The translations under genes and the position numbers were made by a program. 64,000 bases of DNA, from assembly GCF_026914185.1 (NCBI RefSeq), contig NC_070570.1:1550001-1614000 (forward strand), in the 5' to 3' direction. Below, piece after piece: positions 45,601 through 56,727 of the stretch. Source of the DNA: Puccinia triticina (Eukaryota; Basidiomycota; Pucciniomycetes; Pucciniales; Pucciniaceae). Positions within the stretch are counted from its first letter, which is position 1. Every line of letters begins with the position of its first letter. The notes below the pieces were generated by a model. The model saw only the letters and a list, made by a program, of their open reading frames with translations, searched no databases and was not told where the DNA came from.

Positions 45601-46915
45601 CTTGCAGATTATTATGCTATAGATCGGGCTCAGAGAGGAGCGCTGAAGGCTAGTGGATAGTAGCAGTGCGGAGCCAAGTTACCAACAATCACACAGCCCG
45701 GACACTAATATTCTTGAAGGAGGCGGTTAGTGGACATTTCCACTGACTTACCAGCTTTCATTCTCACACCGTTAGCATAGCATAGCAGGCCGTAGCCAGC
45801 ACTACCACTATGGAATTGTGCCACAAAATTAAACAAGGCTAAAATAGCGGATAGCACATGCTGCCATTAGTTTAGTGTAGCAACCCAGATTTGATTGCTT
45901 GATTCCAAACAGAATTTAAACTCCAGAGTTGGAACATGTCTGTGAAAATTTCAATGCATAACCCTATCTAACCAAAATGAAAGCCAAAAGAACATTCAAT
46001 ATGGAAAATGACAAAACCAATAAAACCATGAAAAATAACACGTAACACCAGGGGAGAGAGTGTGGCACTCTGTAGAGAGTGCCAGACCGTAACTTTATCT
46101 TTGAAATGGTCTGGACTCTGAAGTCAGTTCAATGTCAATGGGTAAATTGTGTTCAACTGTTTTTGTGAACTCATTGACAACTATTGTACAAGATTATGAT
46201 GATTCCATGTGTTGAGGATTCTCAACTCATCAGTAACTCCTGAGTCCTCATGAATTGATGTTCAACTTGAGTCTATCTTACTCATAAGGTTGTATTATTC
46301 CTTAACTTTCATGTTGTGATTTGCCAGGAAATGTCAATAACTGATGTTCAGTTCCCTCTCCATAAGCATTGATGTTGTTATTTCAACAGAGAGCATCTGT
46401 AATAAATATGTTCAGATGGGTATGTTGTGCATGTAGCACAATATGGTTATCACTCATCCAAGTTGTTTAATGATGAAGTGTATATACAGCTGTATGGAGG
46501 CTTCTGATATTTTCTTCTCTTCCTTTTTCTGGGAGGTTTGGCTTCCTTCAACAATGTTGCTTCAAAGTCCATGTGTAAAGCACTTTCAAGCAAGCTTGAT
46601 TTCTGGGACCGCTCACATTTCCAAGAATCATTTTATGCCACCACATCATGATGAATTGCATACATTCACTGTACATATGGCTGTACATGATGTGAAATGG
46701 CTTCTGGAAAGCTCCAAGCAAGTGTGACCTGCCCACTCTGAGGCTGAGTGCACTGGGCTACTCCTGTGATAAGCCCACTGGAACCTAAAAAATGAGAGGA
46801 GTCCAATGTTCCAGCTCTCAAGCTGTGATTATAAAATTTTCAGAAGTTACAATGTTTCCCCGTCATGGCTGTAGCCATAACAAGTTGAATACATGACAAT
46901 GAGGCATAAAAGATG
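42618..46915. other. 4.3 kb without a supported gene
   Basis: Unique-looking DNA with weak open frames. 44520-44690 has TAACG/CGTTA-rich dyads (AACGCGTTATCTGATAACG) resembling 61690-61960. 45000-45420 is purine-rich and GC-rich. A hairpin GGCACTCTGTAGAGAGTGCC lies at about 46061-46085. No conserved protein motif recognised on either strand. Confidence 0.4.
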
Positions 46916-47794
46916 CACTGCAAGAAAAACTCTAGAAACTGCTTGCAGTTGAGATGCAAGAGCTCAAGGCAAGCTGTGCCTCATGCAAGAATCAAGCACT
47001 GGTTGATTCCATGCACATTGTATAATTTATGCAAGAGTGAGTCTGAGGTACAAAAAACTGAGTACAGGCTCCAAAATACTGAGTTAATACCTGTGCAAAT
47101 TCCCCTTTCATGTGAAAATTCCCCTTTCATGTGCACATACCCCTTTCATGTGCACATGTCCCTTTTTATGCATTCACCCCTTTCATAATGTGTACATACC
47201 CCTTTATGTGCACATACCCCTTTCATGTGTGTGTATCCCTTTCATGTGCATGTATCCCTTTCACAATGTGTACCCCTTTTCATCATGCATTCATGACCCT
47301 TTGATGTTTACATGCCCCCTTTCAGGTTTTTACATCCCTTTCAATACCCCTTTCATCATTCAGGTGATGTTTACATATCCCTTTCATGTGCAAAGACCCC
47401 TTTCATGCATACATACCCCTTTAACCATTTGTGTCTTTTATGTGTTAATACACCTTATCACATTCCCCTTTCATGCATACATATTCCTTTCATATGTAGA
47501 TATCCCTTTCATGTGTACATACCCCTGTTATGCTATTCTGGCTGGATTCAATGGCAGATGGAGTGTTTCCTAAAAGTAAATAAAAGGTTGCTCAGGGGTA
47601 TGCTCATTTTTGAACATTTGCCTCAGCCTACTGCATGAGCACTACGGCATGTTCAGCATTGAGATGCTGAACAAGGTACACACTCAAGTTGCACCAGCAT
47701 GGAATTTGGGTGCTTGACTCCAGCTTGAGCTGAGGCTTGATTCAAGCTTGCTGCATCTCAACTGCAAGCAGTTTCTAGAGTTTTTCTTGCAGTG
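46916..47794. mobile_element. TIR element with CCCCTTTCATG array
   Basis: Inverted ends CACTGCAAGAAAAACTCTAG (46916) and its match ending CTTGCAGTG (47794), extended by CAAGC/GCTTG-rich subterminal sequence; ATG lies on both sides (46913-46915, 47795-47797). The middle (47097-47530) is a degenerate 18-20-bp tandem repeat TGTGCACATACCCCTTTCAT. No transposase. One isolated end of the family lies at 1775-1814. Confidence 0.7.
47097..47530 (+). repeat. CCCCTTTCATG(TGCACATA) tandem repeat
   Basis: About 22 copies, 17-20 bp each, with variation in the spacer. It produces long spurious open frames of FMCTYPF-like repeats. Confidence 0.85.
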
Positions 47795-48649
47795 ATGGTG
47801 ATGCAAAAAAATAAGAGACTTGGAGTTTTCCCCTCCCTCAAAGCAAGATTTTTGTGAAGTGCAGTAGTCTGAGGCACATGAAAAATGCTACTGGTAAACA
47901 ACAGCTCCTACCAATGATTGTACTGTACTGGTTTTTGAAGGGACTAACAAATAGTCTGGAAGCAGTCTGTACCAGTGATTGCAAGGAGTTTTTAAAAATC
48001 TTGATAGCTGGTACAGGGGGTCATTGAGGGTAGTGAAAACTCCTCCTGATGGCTGGTCTGCAACACTTCTAGTCTTTGGGTGGAGGTGTTACTCCCCTTG
48101 ATGAGAGGTACAGGCGGTCATCAAGCGGAGTAATGACTGGTTTTTAAAAGCTATTGGGAGGTGTAACTACCCTTGATGAACAGAACTGACTGGCTATTGA
48201 GGGGAGTTCCACCTTCAGATGATTGATACAAGTTGGTTATTGAGCTTTTTTGACTCCCTTTGATGGCCAATCAGTACTGCCAACTGGTCATGAAGGGGAG
48301 TAACAACTATTCTTGATGACCTGTCTGAGCTGGTTGTTGTGTAGAATTCCTCTCAATGACTGGTAAAACCGGTCTTTGAGGGGAGTAGTAACTCCTCTCA
48401 ATGACCAGCCTGTACTAGTCATCAAGAGGGGTTGTAGCTCACCCTCTCAATGAGTTGTACACAACCTCTTGATGACCGGTCACCGTTCATCCAGAGGTTG
48501 TGCCCACCTTGATGACCGGTCACCGGTCATCCAGAGGTTGTGCCCACTTTGATGACCAAAAAGTCATTGGGTTGGTCATAGAGAGGGTGAAGCCCTTGGT
48601 CATCCAGAGGGTGACGCCTTTGGTCATTTTCAGGGCGCGTCTGTTCTGT
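47795..48649. repeat. Palindromic minisatellite, locus 5, with left flank
   Basis: From about 48005 to 48630: GGTCATTGAGG..., GACCGGTCACCGGTCATCCA and GAGGTTGTGCCCAC units; the CATCCAGAGGTTGTGCCCAC subtype is shared with locus 6 beyond the Gypsy C-bearing element. 47795-48000 holds nothing recognisable. Confidence 0.7.
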
Positions 48650-49094
48650 CAACAATGGGCCTTTACTATACAGATATTGGTATAGTATAGTTATTGTATT
48701 TTTTTTTGCTCCAATAACAGTACTGTTATTTCCATTTTCCGTAATGAATTTTTAATACTATATCCAATTACATGAGGTTTTTTTTTTTTTTTTTGAAAAT
48801 ACTATATCCAAATGAAGGAAGAAATAAAGAAAATCTCAATACTATACTGGCCAGATGTGGCCAGTACCAATACTCAGTAGGGATAAAAATTTATCTATTT
48901 CTTGGGCTTGGGGATCAGAGCACCCAAAGCCTTTAAGGCCTCAGCAAAGTACCTGAGAGGGGAAAATTCTCACAAAGCCACATGAGGCTTCTGAAGGATT
49001 TTGAAGCAGTTGAAGGGAACAGACAACCACGTCTGTAGCCACACACATCTGCAGCAACAGAGAACAATCTCTCAACAGAACAAGACCTACCCGG

Positions 49095-50583
49095 TGTGGA
49101 ACTACTCAAAGGGGAGAATAGAGCTTGGAAGGGAAATGGATAGCAACACTAGTAATAATGTAAGCTATGCAAGGGTGCTGATGAGGCTGCCTTCCTGACT
49201 AATGCTGAGGGGATGAGAGTAACACTAAGAAAAAGAAGAAAAGGTGTGGCTGATTTCTACTTGATCTTAGGAGCTAGTACTATGAGCTGACTACTGACTA
49301 CTGAGGGTGTGAGGGTTGGAGCAATGGTTGAAGGGGGGAATGCAATGGCAAGGTTCAATAGCAATGGGTTCAGGAGCAACTGTAATGATATCAATGGGTG
49401 ATGAGTATTTTCTAATTATAATTTCTGTATCTAGAATTCTGCATAAGTTACAAGTGATGAGGGAAAGACAGTTCTTATAGTAAGGAGGGATGAGCACAGA
49501 CAGTGGAGGCATTCTGGCTATGGGAATAAAGGAATGTACAAATGGGGAAGAGTGATGTGAACATAGTAACAGTATGTAATGATGAGCAATGCTGAAAGGG
49601 AAATGCTGGTTATGGGAATAAAAGAATATACTAATGGGGAAGAGTGATGAGAACATAGTAACAACTTGTAATGATGAGCACTACTGAAAGAGGTAAGCAC
49701 AGATCCAATGATGTAATGTCAACAATAGGTGTAAAAATCACGCTTCTTTCACACTTGTGACATCTCTAGTTTTCCTCTCTTCTGCTCTTTATTCTCCACA
49801 TCCGTTTCTTTCTTCTCCTCACTCTCCAAACATTCAACCTCAAACCTTGACTCAACTAAAACCCCTCAACAATCAACAACTCCAACTCAACAACTTCTTC
49901 ACCTTTCTCTCCTCAATTCTTCCTTCTTCAACCTTCTTCTCCATTTTCATTCCCACTCATCTCCTTCTTTTTGTCTGGTGAGATTCCACCTCTTTCAAGA
50001 CCATCTTCGACACTCAAACTGATCCACTTTCTCAGCCTTTGTCCTCTTCCTCATTTTCCTCATCTTCCTCTCAAGTCCACCATCTGTTCCTGTCCACCGC
50101 ACGTCTCTGTTGATCCCAATGTTGGTTCTTGAAATCTTTCTATCTTCTTTGATTGTTCTTGTCTTTCTAACTGCTCTTCTTTTAAGTGTGTCGGTTTCAT
50201 TTAGGCAATCAATTATCTTTCACAAATCCTTTAATAGGTTTAGTACATAATGAGAAATGTACGTAAAGGGTTTAGTATGTGAGAATATATATGTAAAAGG
50301 AATGTAATGAAAAGATTCAAGTAAGTTACTTAATGAAATGAGTATTGTAACTAATGAAGACTGTAGGTTTTCCGTAAGTCTTATATCCTCTATAACTACT
50401 GAACCATTGAAGATAAGGGGATACTATGTATGAGTGACTATAGGTGAAATTTGGCGTAGAATCTGAATATGCAATAATAATGAGGTATTTGTGAAGGGTT
50501 ATAGGGAAATGGGCAATGTAATGATGAATATATGTAAAGAAAAGCAATAAAATACTACTTATGGTTTGGAATGGAGCACCACA
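49095..50583 (-). repeat. Gypsy C 3' LTR, interrupted by solo LTR
   Basis: Same sequence as 59405-60384 except for the insertion 49730-50238. Includes a tandem duplication of about 94 bp (49512-49605 and 49606-49698), also present in the other LTR, so it predates integration. Confidence 0.9.
49730..50233 (+). mobile_element. Copia-type solo LTR inside Gypsy C LTR
   Basis: 504 bp, TGTAAAAATCACGC...AATCCTTTA, bordered by ATAGG at 49725-49729 and 50234-50238; the undisturbed site is seen in the other LTR (ACAATAGGTTTAG near 60032). The TGT...TTTA ends and T/C-rich body match the style of the Copia LTR at 34971, but the sequence is a different family. Confidence 0.85.
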
Positions 50584-50639
50584 TCCTCCCCCAGCTTATT
50601 GTCTGTCCCCAGGCAATGCACCAAAGAGAAGGGTGATCC

Positions 50640-51000
50640 AGAAAGAGTTGAAGAATGTTGAGTCCAAGAGTCCAAAGTCCAAAGTCCAGTGTTCTTCCTC
50701 CAAAAGGTGAAATCCAAAGTCCTGAGTAGTAGTCCAAATCCAGAGTCCAGTGTTCTTCCTCCAAAAGGTGAAATCCAAAGCCCTGAGTAGTAGTCCAAAT
50801 CTAGAGTCCAGTGTCCAAAGCCAAGGAGAAAGAGTCCAGTGTCCAAAGCCAAATAGAATCCAAGTATAATCCAAGTCCAGTATATCTGAGTCCAAGGTAT
50901 CCAAGTCCAATCCAAAGTCCAATAATCCTATGTATCCAGAGTATCCATAGTCCAGTATCCAATCCAAAGAGTCCAGTATCCAAAAGAAGGTCCAATTATC
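50640..51000. repeat. GTCCAAAGTCCA-rich repeat in Gypsy C 3' region
   Basis: Many AGTCCA words and a duplicated block of about 70 bp (TGTTCTTCCTCCAAAAGGTG twice, near 50688 and 50750). Open frames here (Trp/Leu/Asp-rich on the minus strand) are repeat artefacts. Confidence 0.7.
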
Positions 51001-51358
51001 AATGAGGGGGGTGAATGTATAAGAAGATCTAACTCTGCTGAAGGCAATATCCTTGAGACAGACACATATTAGACTAAATTCCACTCTGATGAATACAATA
51101 ATTTTCCCGCCTAACTGAGGCTAAGGAAGAGCAAAGCAATGGTGATGATTGATGGGGTTGATAATTGTAGTTTCTGAAGGTTTGTGAATGATTTGAGGTT
51201 GAATAACTGAGTTTCTGAGTGTCTGAATATATAATGTAGAGTCCTTTGAAGAGAATTTGAAGTCCAGGGAGGTTGATAAGCTGTCCAAGGAATGTTATTG
51301 ATCCAATGGGGTGGTTTCTGAAATTGTCCCAGCAGTAGCTAGAAGTTCAACTAAACTC

Positions 51359-51823
51359 TTAACAGGCCTGGATTAAATCAAAAGGGATGAATGAATTATC
51401 TAAAAGCCATACGCCAGTACTGCTAGTTTGCCTAATTAATCCTCTGTGTGCATCATAAGTAATTAGCTGGCACCTCCTGATGGTGTGACCACTCTGAAAG
51501 CAATATAAACATCTATACTTCCTGTGTTGAGAGAGGTTTGGATAAGGCTGAATCCCAGGAATGGAGTCAGTGGTGGAAGTAACCATAATGGTGGAGAAGA
51601 ATGATTTAGAAAAATTTGAATGATTGATGATGGTGGTGATGATGATGATGAAGTGTGATTCGTGTTTCAGGAATGAATGAATAGTGATTTCCCCAGAAAG
51701 AATGATGAGGGATGATGATGGAATGAATGAAGAATGGATGGATGGATCCATAACCTCAAAGGAGTTCCAAATTGATGATCCTAGGGGATATGAATCCAAT
51801 GCCTCCTGGTTCATGTTCAGCAC
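51359..51823 (-). CDS. Extra zinc-knuckle reading frame downstream of Gypsy C pol
   Basis: 154 codons, same strand as the element. The only recognisable motif is an intact CX2CX4HX4C knuckle, CLYCFQSGHTIRRC (51470-51511), followed by an ordered-looking tail (GLIRQTSSTGVWLLDNSFIP). The N-terminal half is low-complexity (IIIITTIINHS) and may not be coding. Such knuckles bind nucleic acid in Gag proteins; here it lies about 2 kb after pol, an unusual position. Not otherwise recognised. Confidence 0.45.
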   Translation of the reverse strand: MLNMNQEALDSYPLGSSIWNSFEVMDPSIHSSFIPSSSLIILSGEITIHSFLKHESHFIIIITTIINHSNFSKSFFSTIMVTSTTDSIPGIQPYPNLSQHRKYRCLYCFQSGHTIRRCQLITYDAHRGLIRQTSSTGVWLLDNSFIPFDLIQAC

Positions 51824-51988
51824 TGGTCACTTTTGAATTCACCATTTCGACAAAAAAGCCTTCATTTTTGTCCAGATGGGGAATGGAACCTGTGTCCATG
51901 CGCGTGTGCGGTCGAAAGAGGGGTCCTGTTGTCTGAGCGGGGGCTCCAAGCTTGCGGAACGTCGGAAAAAAAGAAAGGAAATGGTCAG

Positions 51989-52445
51989 CCTGTAACTTCG
52001 GAACGGCTCGACGGATTTTCTTGAAACCGAACTCATTCGAAAGAGCCGATTTCATAGATTAGAATGGTATATACTACTCATTTTCGAGGGTTGAGTTTCG
52101 ATTATGTACGGCCGATTAAAGATACAAGCGAAATCCGCGGGCGCGCGTAGTAGTAACACCGCGTAAATAGAAGACAAGATGTTTTCGGGTATAACTTGGA
52201 GGTCTGTTGATGAAAAGTTCTGATCTTGAGTTCATTAGAAATGCAAGAAGGAGGAGATGAAATGACAACCGATCAATATGAGAGATTAATTCGGCCGATG
52301 GGCAGCCGTGAACGATGAATGAAAACCATAAATGAGGCGGCGTAAATCCTAACAAAGCTTTGAGCGCTTATAACTCCAAAACCGCTCGATAGAATCGGCT
52401 AAAACCGGGTTCAAATGAAATCCAAGATCGGAAAGATGAAGCCTG
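51989..52445. repeat. Three diverged 60-75-bp repeats, spaced about 180-200 bp
   Basis: Copies begin near 51989 (TGTAACTTCGGAACGGCTCG), 52188 (GGTATAACTTGGAGGTCTGT) and 52366 (TTATAACTCCAAAACCGCTC); all continue into an AAACCG/TTCATT(C/A)GAAA-type block. Confidence 0.5.
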
Positions 52446-52950
52446 AAAAGTGTAAGAATAATTTTGAAGCCGGCCGAACCGTTTTTGGAATGATTTAAAG
52501 TTTCATTGTGATTTTCCGCGGTTTCCGCCGCAAAGGAGTCGAATTTAAAGGAAAACACAATGAATTAACTTGAAGGTACCGCCTAGGGACTGTCCAAAGT
52601 GACTCCTGAGGCTGGCCAATCGCCTGAAAAGAGTTTTAAATGAAATGATTGCGGTATTTATGCGCCAGGAGAGATCAAAAAGGGTAGATTAAACTGGGTC
52701 AAACACCAGAGTCAATATTAAGGAAATGAAAGAAACACCGCGCCAAACGATTCTGAAAGGTGGAGGCGTCCATAGTGACGTCATAAAATGAAGAAGAAAG
52801 AGTGCCTTATAAGGTCCAGGTCATCGGCCAACGGAAAAGTTCCGTTATCGCATTCGATATACGTAATGTTTTCCTCCAGCGCCACTTCCACACCCTCATC
52901 GCCGAAAGACAATAGATTATTTGTCCAATACGTCCATATCCTCTTTGCAG

Positions 52951-53564
52951 CTCGACGAGGAGGCCGCTATTAGACCTGCGCACAAATTCCCGTTTTCTAT
53001 CCGAAGAGCGCATTTGTTTGTCAACAACGTCCCCACGTACAACGCTTTCACAAGGGATAGCTTTAAGCCCGAAGATATTGATGCCTTGCGCCACTATATC
53101 CAACAAGGACTCCTCGCCTTCGCTCGTGAGGACCTGGACGACCCGGTTGCCGCACGAAACGCACGCCTTAAGTTGTATAGCCGGTTCCACGACGCTTTTG
53201 CACATGTATGTTGACTGGATTCTGTATGTATATGATGAAAATTTAGAAGAGAGAGTTGCTTATAATACTAATATTTCTATCCCTGTTTCTATTTTGATTT
53301 TTAGATGGATACTCATTCCATAATAGATGCCATGATAGAGGAAACTGAGGAGAGGAATGCCCTGGAATTATTAAGGATGAGGGACCAGGTGGAAGAAGAG
53401 GAAGATGGTTGGAGAGTAGAAGCAGAAATGGAGAGGATAAGGGCTGATGGTAAGTTCTATTTTTTTATTCTTTATTTAGGATTTTTACTAATGCTATGCT
53501 TTAATTTTCTTTTTATGTCTTTTGATTTATATTTTCAGATAAGGAGAAGGGAAAAGAGAAATAG
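52951..53564 (+). CDS. Spliced reading frame antisense to Gypsy C, N-terminus unresolved
   Basis: Exons 52951-53205, 53305-53449 and 53539-53564 join in phase (141 codons to TAG). The first is preceded by CCTCTTTGCAG; introns are 53206-53304 (GTATGT...TTTTTAG) and 53450-53538 (GTAAGT...TTTTCAG). The protein reads KFPFSIRRAHLFVNNVPTYN, then DIDALRHYIQQGLLAFARED, then an acidic helical tail (MDTHSIIDAMIEETEERNAL). No known domain recognised. The 5' exon is uncertain: ATGs at about 52790 and 52867 are candidates. It lies between pol and the 3' LTR of the retroelement on the opposite strand, in DNA of higher GC content than pol. Confidence 0.5.
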
Positions 53565-53798
53565 AAAGAGGGAGAGGAAGGAGAAATGGAAGAAGATGAT
53601 GTAGTGATAAAAGAAGAAGAGGTGAGCTTATTTTATTTTAGCTACTTCTATTTGAGAGTATTTGAAGCTGATTTATATTGATTTGTTTCTGATTTATTTA
53701 TAGATTTGATTTTTATTTTGTTTTTATGTTTTTTGTGTAAGAAGATGAGAAAGAGAAAAGAGAAGAGAAATGAATTGATTATTCCTCATTTATTATTT

Positions 53799-56441
53799 TT
53801 ACCTGGGGTGGTATTCCTTGACATGAGTTGCAGCAAACCTTCTGGATAATTCTGTGCCATCCAATTCTTCCAAGATGTAAGATCCTCCTGGGTTTTGAGC
53901 TTTGATTCTGTAAGGTCCATTCCATTTATTTTCAAAGAGCTTGCCAAACTGAGAGTCCAAAGATTTATTATATACTACTACTAATTGACCTTTCTTTAGT
54001 GGCTGCCTTGATGTTTTCTTCTTGTTCCAATAGTCCACAGAGTTCTTCCTGGAGTCCATAAGCTGCTGGTGTGCTTGCTGCAAGATGGTATCCCTGTTTT
54101 CAAGCTGCTGAGTCCTGGCCAATAAAAGATCCTGAGTTGATTCTACTTTTGACCGATCCACTCCAAAGAAGGTTTCCAATTCCAAATCAATGGGTAAGAT
54201 GGGGGGATGTCCAAGAACTAGTTCATAAGGTGAGTAACCAGTTGATCTTTTGGTGGAAATTCTGTCTGCAAATAAAACCAAAGGTAAATAATTCCTCCAC
54301 TTCTTGCCTTCTTTTCCACAGAGCTTGACCAAAGTATCCTTAATTGCCTGATGTCCTCTTTCTACCATACCATTTGCTTCAGGATAATAAGGAGTGGTGA
54401 CTTTGATTTTGATTCCAGATTCCAGAAGGGATTTTTGAAATTGCTGTCCAAATTCAGAGCCTCCATCCACTGTGACTGACCAAGGAGCTCCATATCTGTA
54501 GATCCAGTTGTCCAAGAACCACTGAGAGATTTTCTTTGCCTGAATCTTTTCTAGTCCAACTGCTTCTACCCATCCAGAAAGGTCATCTCTTGCAATTACC
54601 AGGTATTTCCATTTGCCAGCTTTGATGTGAACTGTATCCAAACTGACTCTTCCAAAGATGGTTGCTGCTCCTGTAGGTTTCTTGGGTTCCATTGGAAATT
54701 TTGAACTCCTCTTCTGGCAAGCTTCACAAGACTGGACCCACTTGGTAACACCTCTCTTGAGACCTGGCCACCAAAATCTGAGTTTAATTCTTCTGTAGGT
54801 TTCAACAATACCTCTGTGGCCTAAGGATTCATGAAGGGAATTGAGGATGGAATTCTGAGCTGAAGGGGAGGTGACTACTATCTGGGAGAATGGTTTGTTG
54901 ATCCTGTGCAAGACTCCATTGGAAAGGAAAAAGTTGGCTGATTTGTGCAAAATTTGCTTTAATTCCAGGCTGCTGCATCCTGGAGGTTTGTTCATGGTTG
55001 AAAGGTATTCCTGGAGGTGCTTCCAAATTCCTTGCTGCAAGTTGCTTACCCCCTCCCCCAACTGAGCTGATGTCTCCAGAAGCAGGCCAAAAGAAGAGTG
55101 TTTAATTCCAAATCCAGGGTGAGTTTTGATCCAGGTTTCATCTTCATCAAAGCTAGGACAATCATCTTCATCAGAATCAGGGGGCCTTCTTGAAAGTCCA
55201 TCAGGTAAGGTGAAAGTTTTTCCAGGAGTGTGAACAAGGTCATAGGAGAATAACTGAATAAATCCAATCCATCTGTTCATAGGGGCATTGGGAAGTGGAG
55301 GGTTGTTGATCATTCCAATAAGGCACTGGGCATCCACTCTGAGTTGAAAATGTTGGCCCCAAAGTTTGGTTTGAAGTTTCTTGAGGATCTTGGCAGCACC
55401 ACAAAGTTCTAATTTGGATTGTGAGTACTTTGATTCCCTGGGTGAAAAGACTACTGACTCATATAACACAGGCCTATCCAGTCCATCAGAATCCTGTTGG
55501 GTAAGTACAGCACCTGCAGCAATAACACTGGAGTCCACTGAAAGTTTGATTAAGCCAGCATCAGGTCCATAGTCCAGCTTCTTCAGGGTGATGTCAGTTC
55601 CAACAATCCTCTTGAGGTCTTCAAAGGCATCCTGGCAATCTTCAGTCCAATCCCAAGAGGAGTCCTTCCTGGTGAGCTTTCTGAGAGGGGCAGTGATGGC
55701 TGAGTAATTTTTAATAAACATTCTGACATATACACAGATACCTAGGAATCCTCTGACATCTGAAGGAGTGGTGGGAGTTGGCCAGGTTTCAATTTTGTTG
55801 AGCTTCTTGGTGGATATTCTTCTTCCTTCTTTACAAACCACATGGCCAACCAGATCCAAAGCAGGAACACAACAAGCAAATTTCTTTCCAGAGATGGTGA
55901 GTCCAGCTTCTTCAATCCTGAAAAGAATCCTTTCCAGTGTAATGGCATATTCATATATAAATTTTCTGATCTGAGGGTTGTCCTTTAGAGTTTCTTCATT
56001 GTAGTCAGAGGTTGGTCCTTTTATACCTCCATCATCCACAAAGATTCCCATATGTTGAGGTAATTTATCCTGGAGTATCCACATAATTTGGGCCTGGTAA
56101 ACTGCAACTGAATTGGTGGCTCCCTGGGGTAATCTGGTAAGTTGAAATCTTCCAAGGGGTGTTTCAAAGGTGGTCAAAGGTCTGGATTCTGGAGCTAATT
56201 CCCTTTCATCATATCCTCCCATAATATCACCTAGTCCATAGCAAGCCCTTCCAGTGAATGATTCAATGAGTTCCTCTGTCTTTGGTGGTAATCCAGCGTC
56301 CTTAATGGTGACTTTGTTGAGTTTCTGAAGGTCATGTACAATTCTGAGCTTTCCATCCTGCTTCTTTACACAAAATATAGGGCTGGAATAACTGGAAAAG
56401 GATTGTTCATAGAGGCCAGTGCTGAGTCTTTCCCTTACCAA
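53799..56441 (-). pseudogene. pol: Gypsy C Pol: RT, RNase H, integrase
   Basis: 880 codons open. RT has GKLRIVHDLQKLNKVT, GDIMGGYDE (motif A Asp), LPQGATNS and an active site FVDD in place of the usual YVDD/YIDD. RNase H (KLSVDSSVIAAGAVLTQQ, then SKLELCGAAK) is followed by integrase with HHCC finger (HESLGHRG...CEACQ) and core motifs (SLDTVHIKAG, TVDGGSEFG, EANGMVERGH). In the same frame upstream, codons are protein-like (GSLPHSFKPYIIPVIPHEP, then QQKPIPIPAPIKDQVIELV) but broken by TAA 56493-56495 and TAG 56553-56555, so pol originally began farther 5'. No chromodomain seen, which separates this family from Gypsy A and B. Confidence 0.88.
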
Positions 56442-56727
56442 TTCTATAACCTGATCTTTGATGGGTGCAGGGATTGGAATTGGTTTCTGCTGTTAAGGTT
56501 CATGGGGAATGACTGGAATGATATAAGGTTTAAAGGAGTGAGGTAAGGATCCCTAGAGAGTGGTGGCCTTGATAATGGGGGGTTGAGAGATAATGGCATT
56601 GGTTGGTTTACTGGTTTTATCTTTTTTAGAGTTGATTTATATTTTGCTGAATGAGTGACCACAGTTTGTTGCTTTTGGTTGTTTTCCAGGGTTGCAGTTG
56701 TAAGAGAGGGGAACTGAAAACCTGGTC

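Noticed and set aside
47112..47638. 153- and 108-codon frames of PFHVHIPL-like repeats
   Set aside because: Produced by the CCCCTTTCATG tandem repeat, with no start context or relatives.
50559..51084. Minus-strand frames rich in Trp, Leu, Asp and Gly (up to 162 codons)
   Set aside because: Translation of GTCCA-rich repeats; all three frames look alike.
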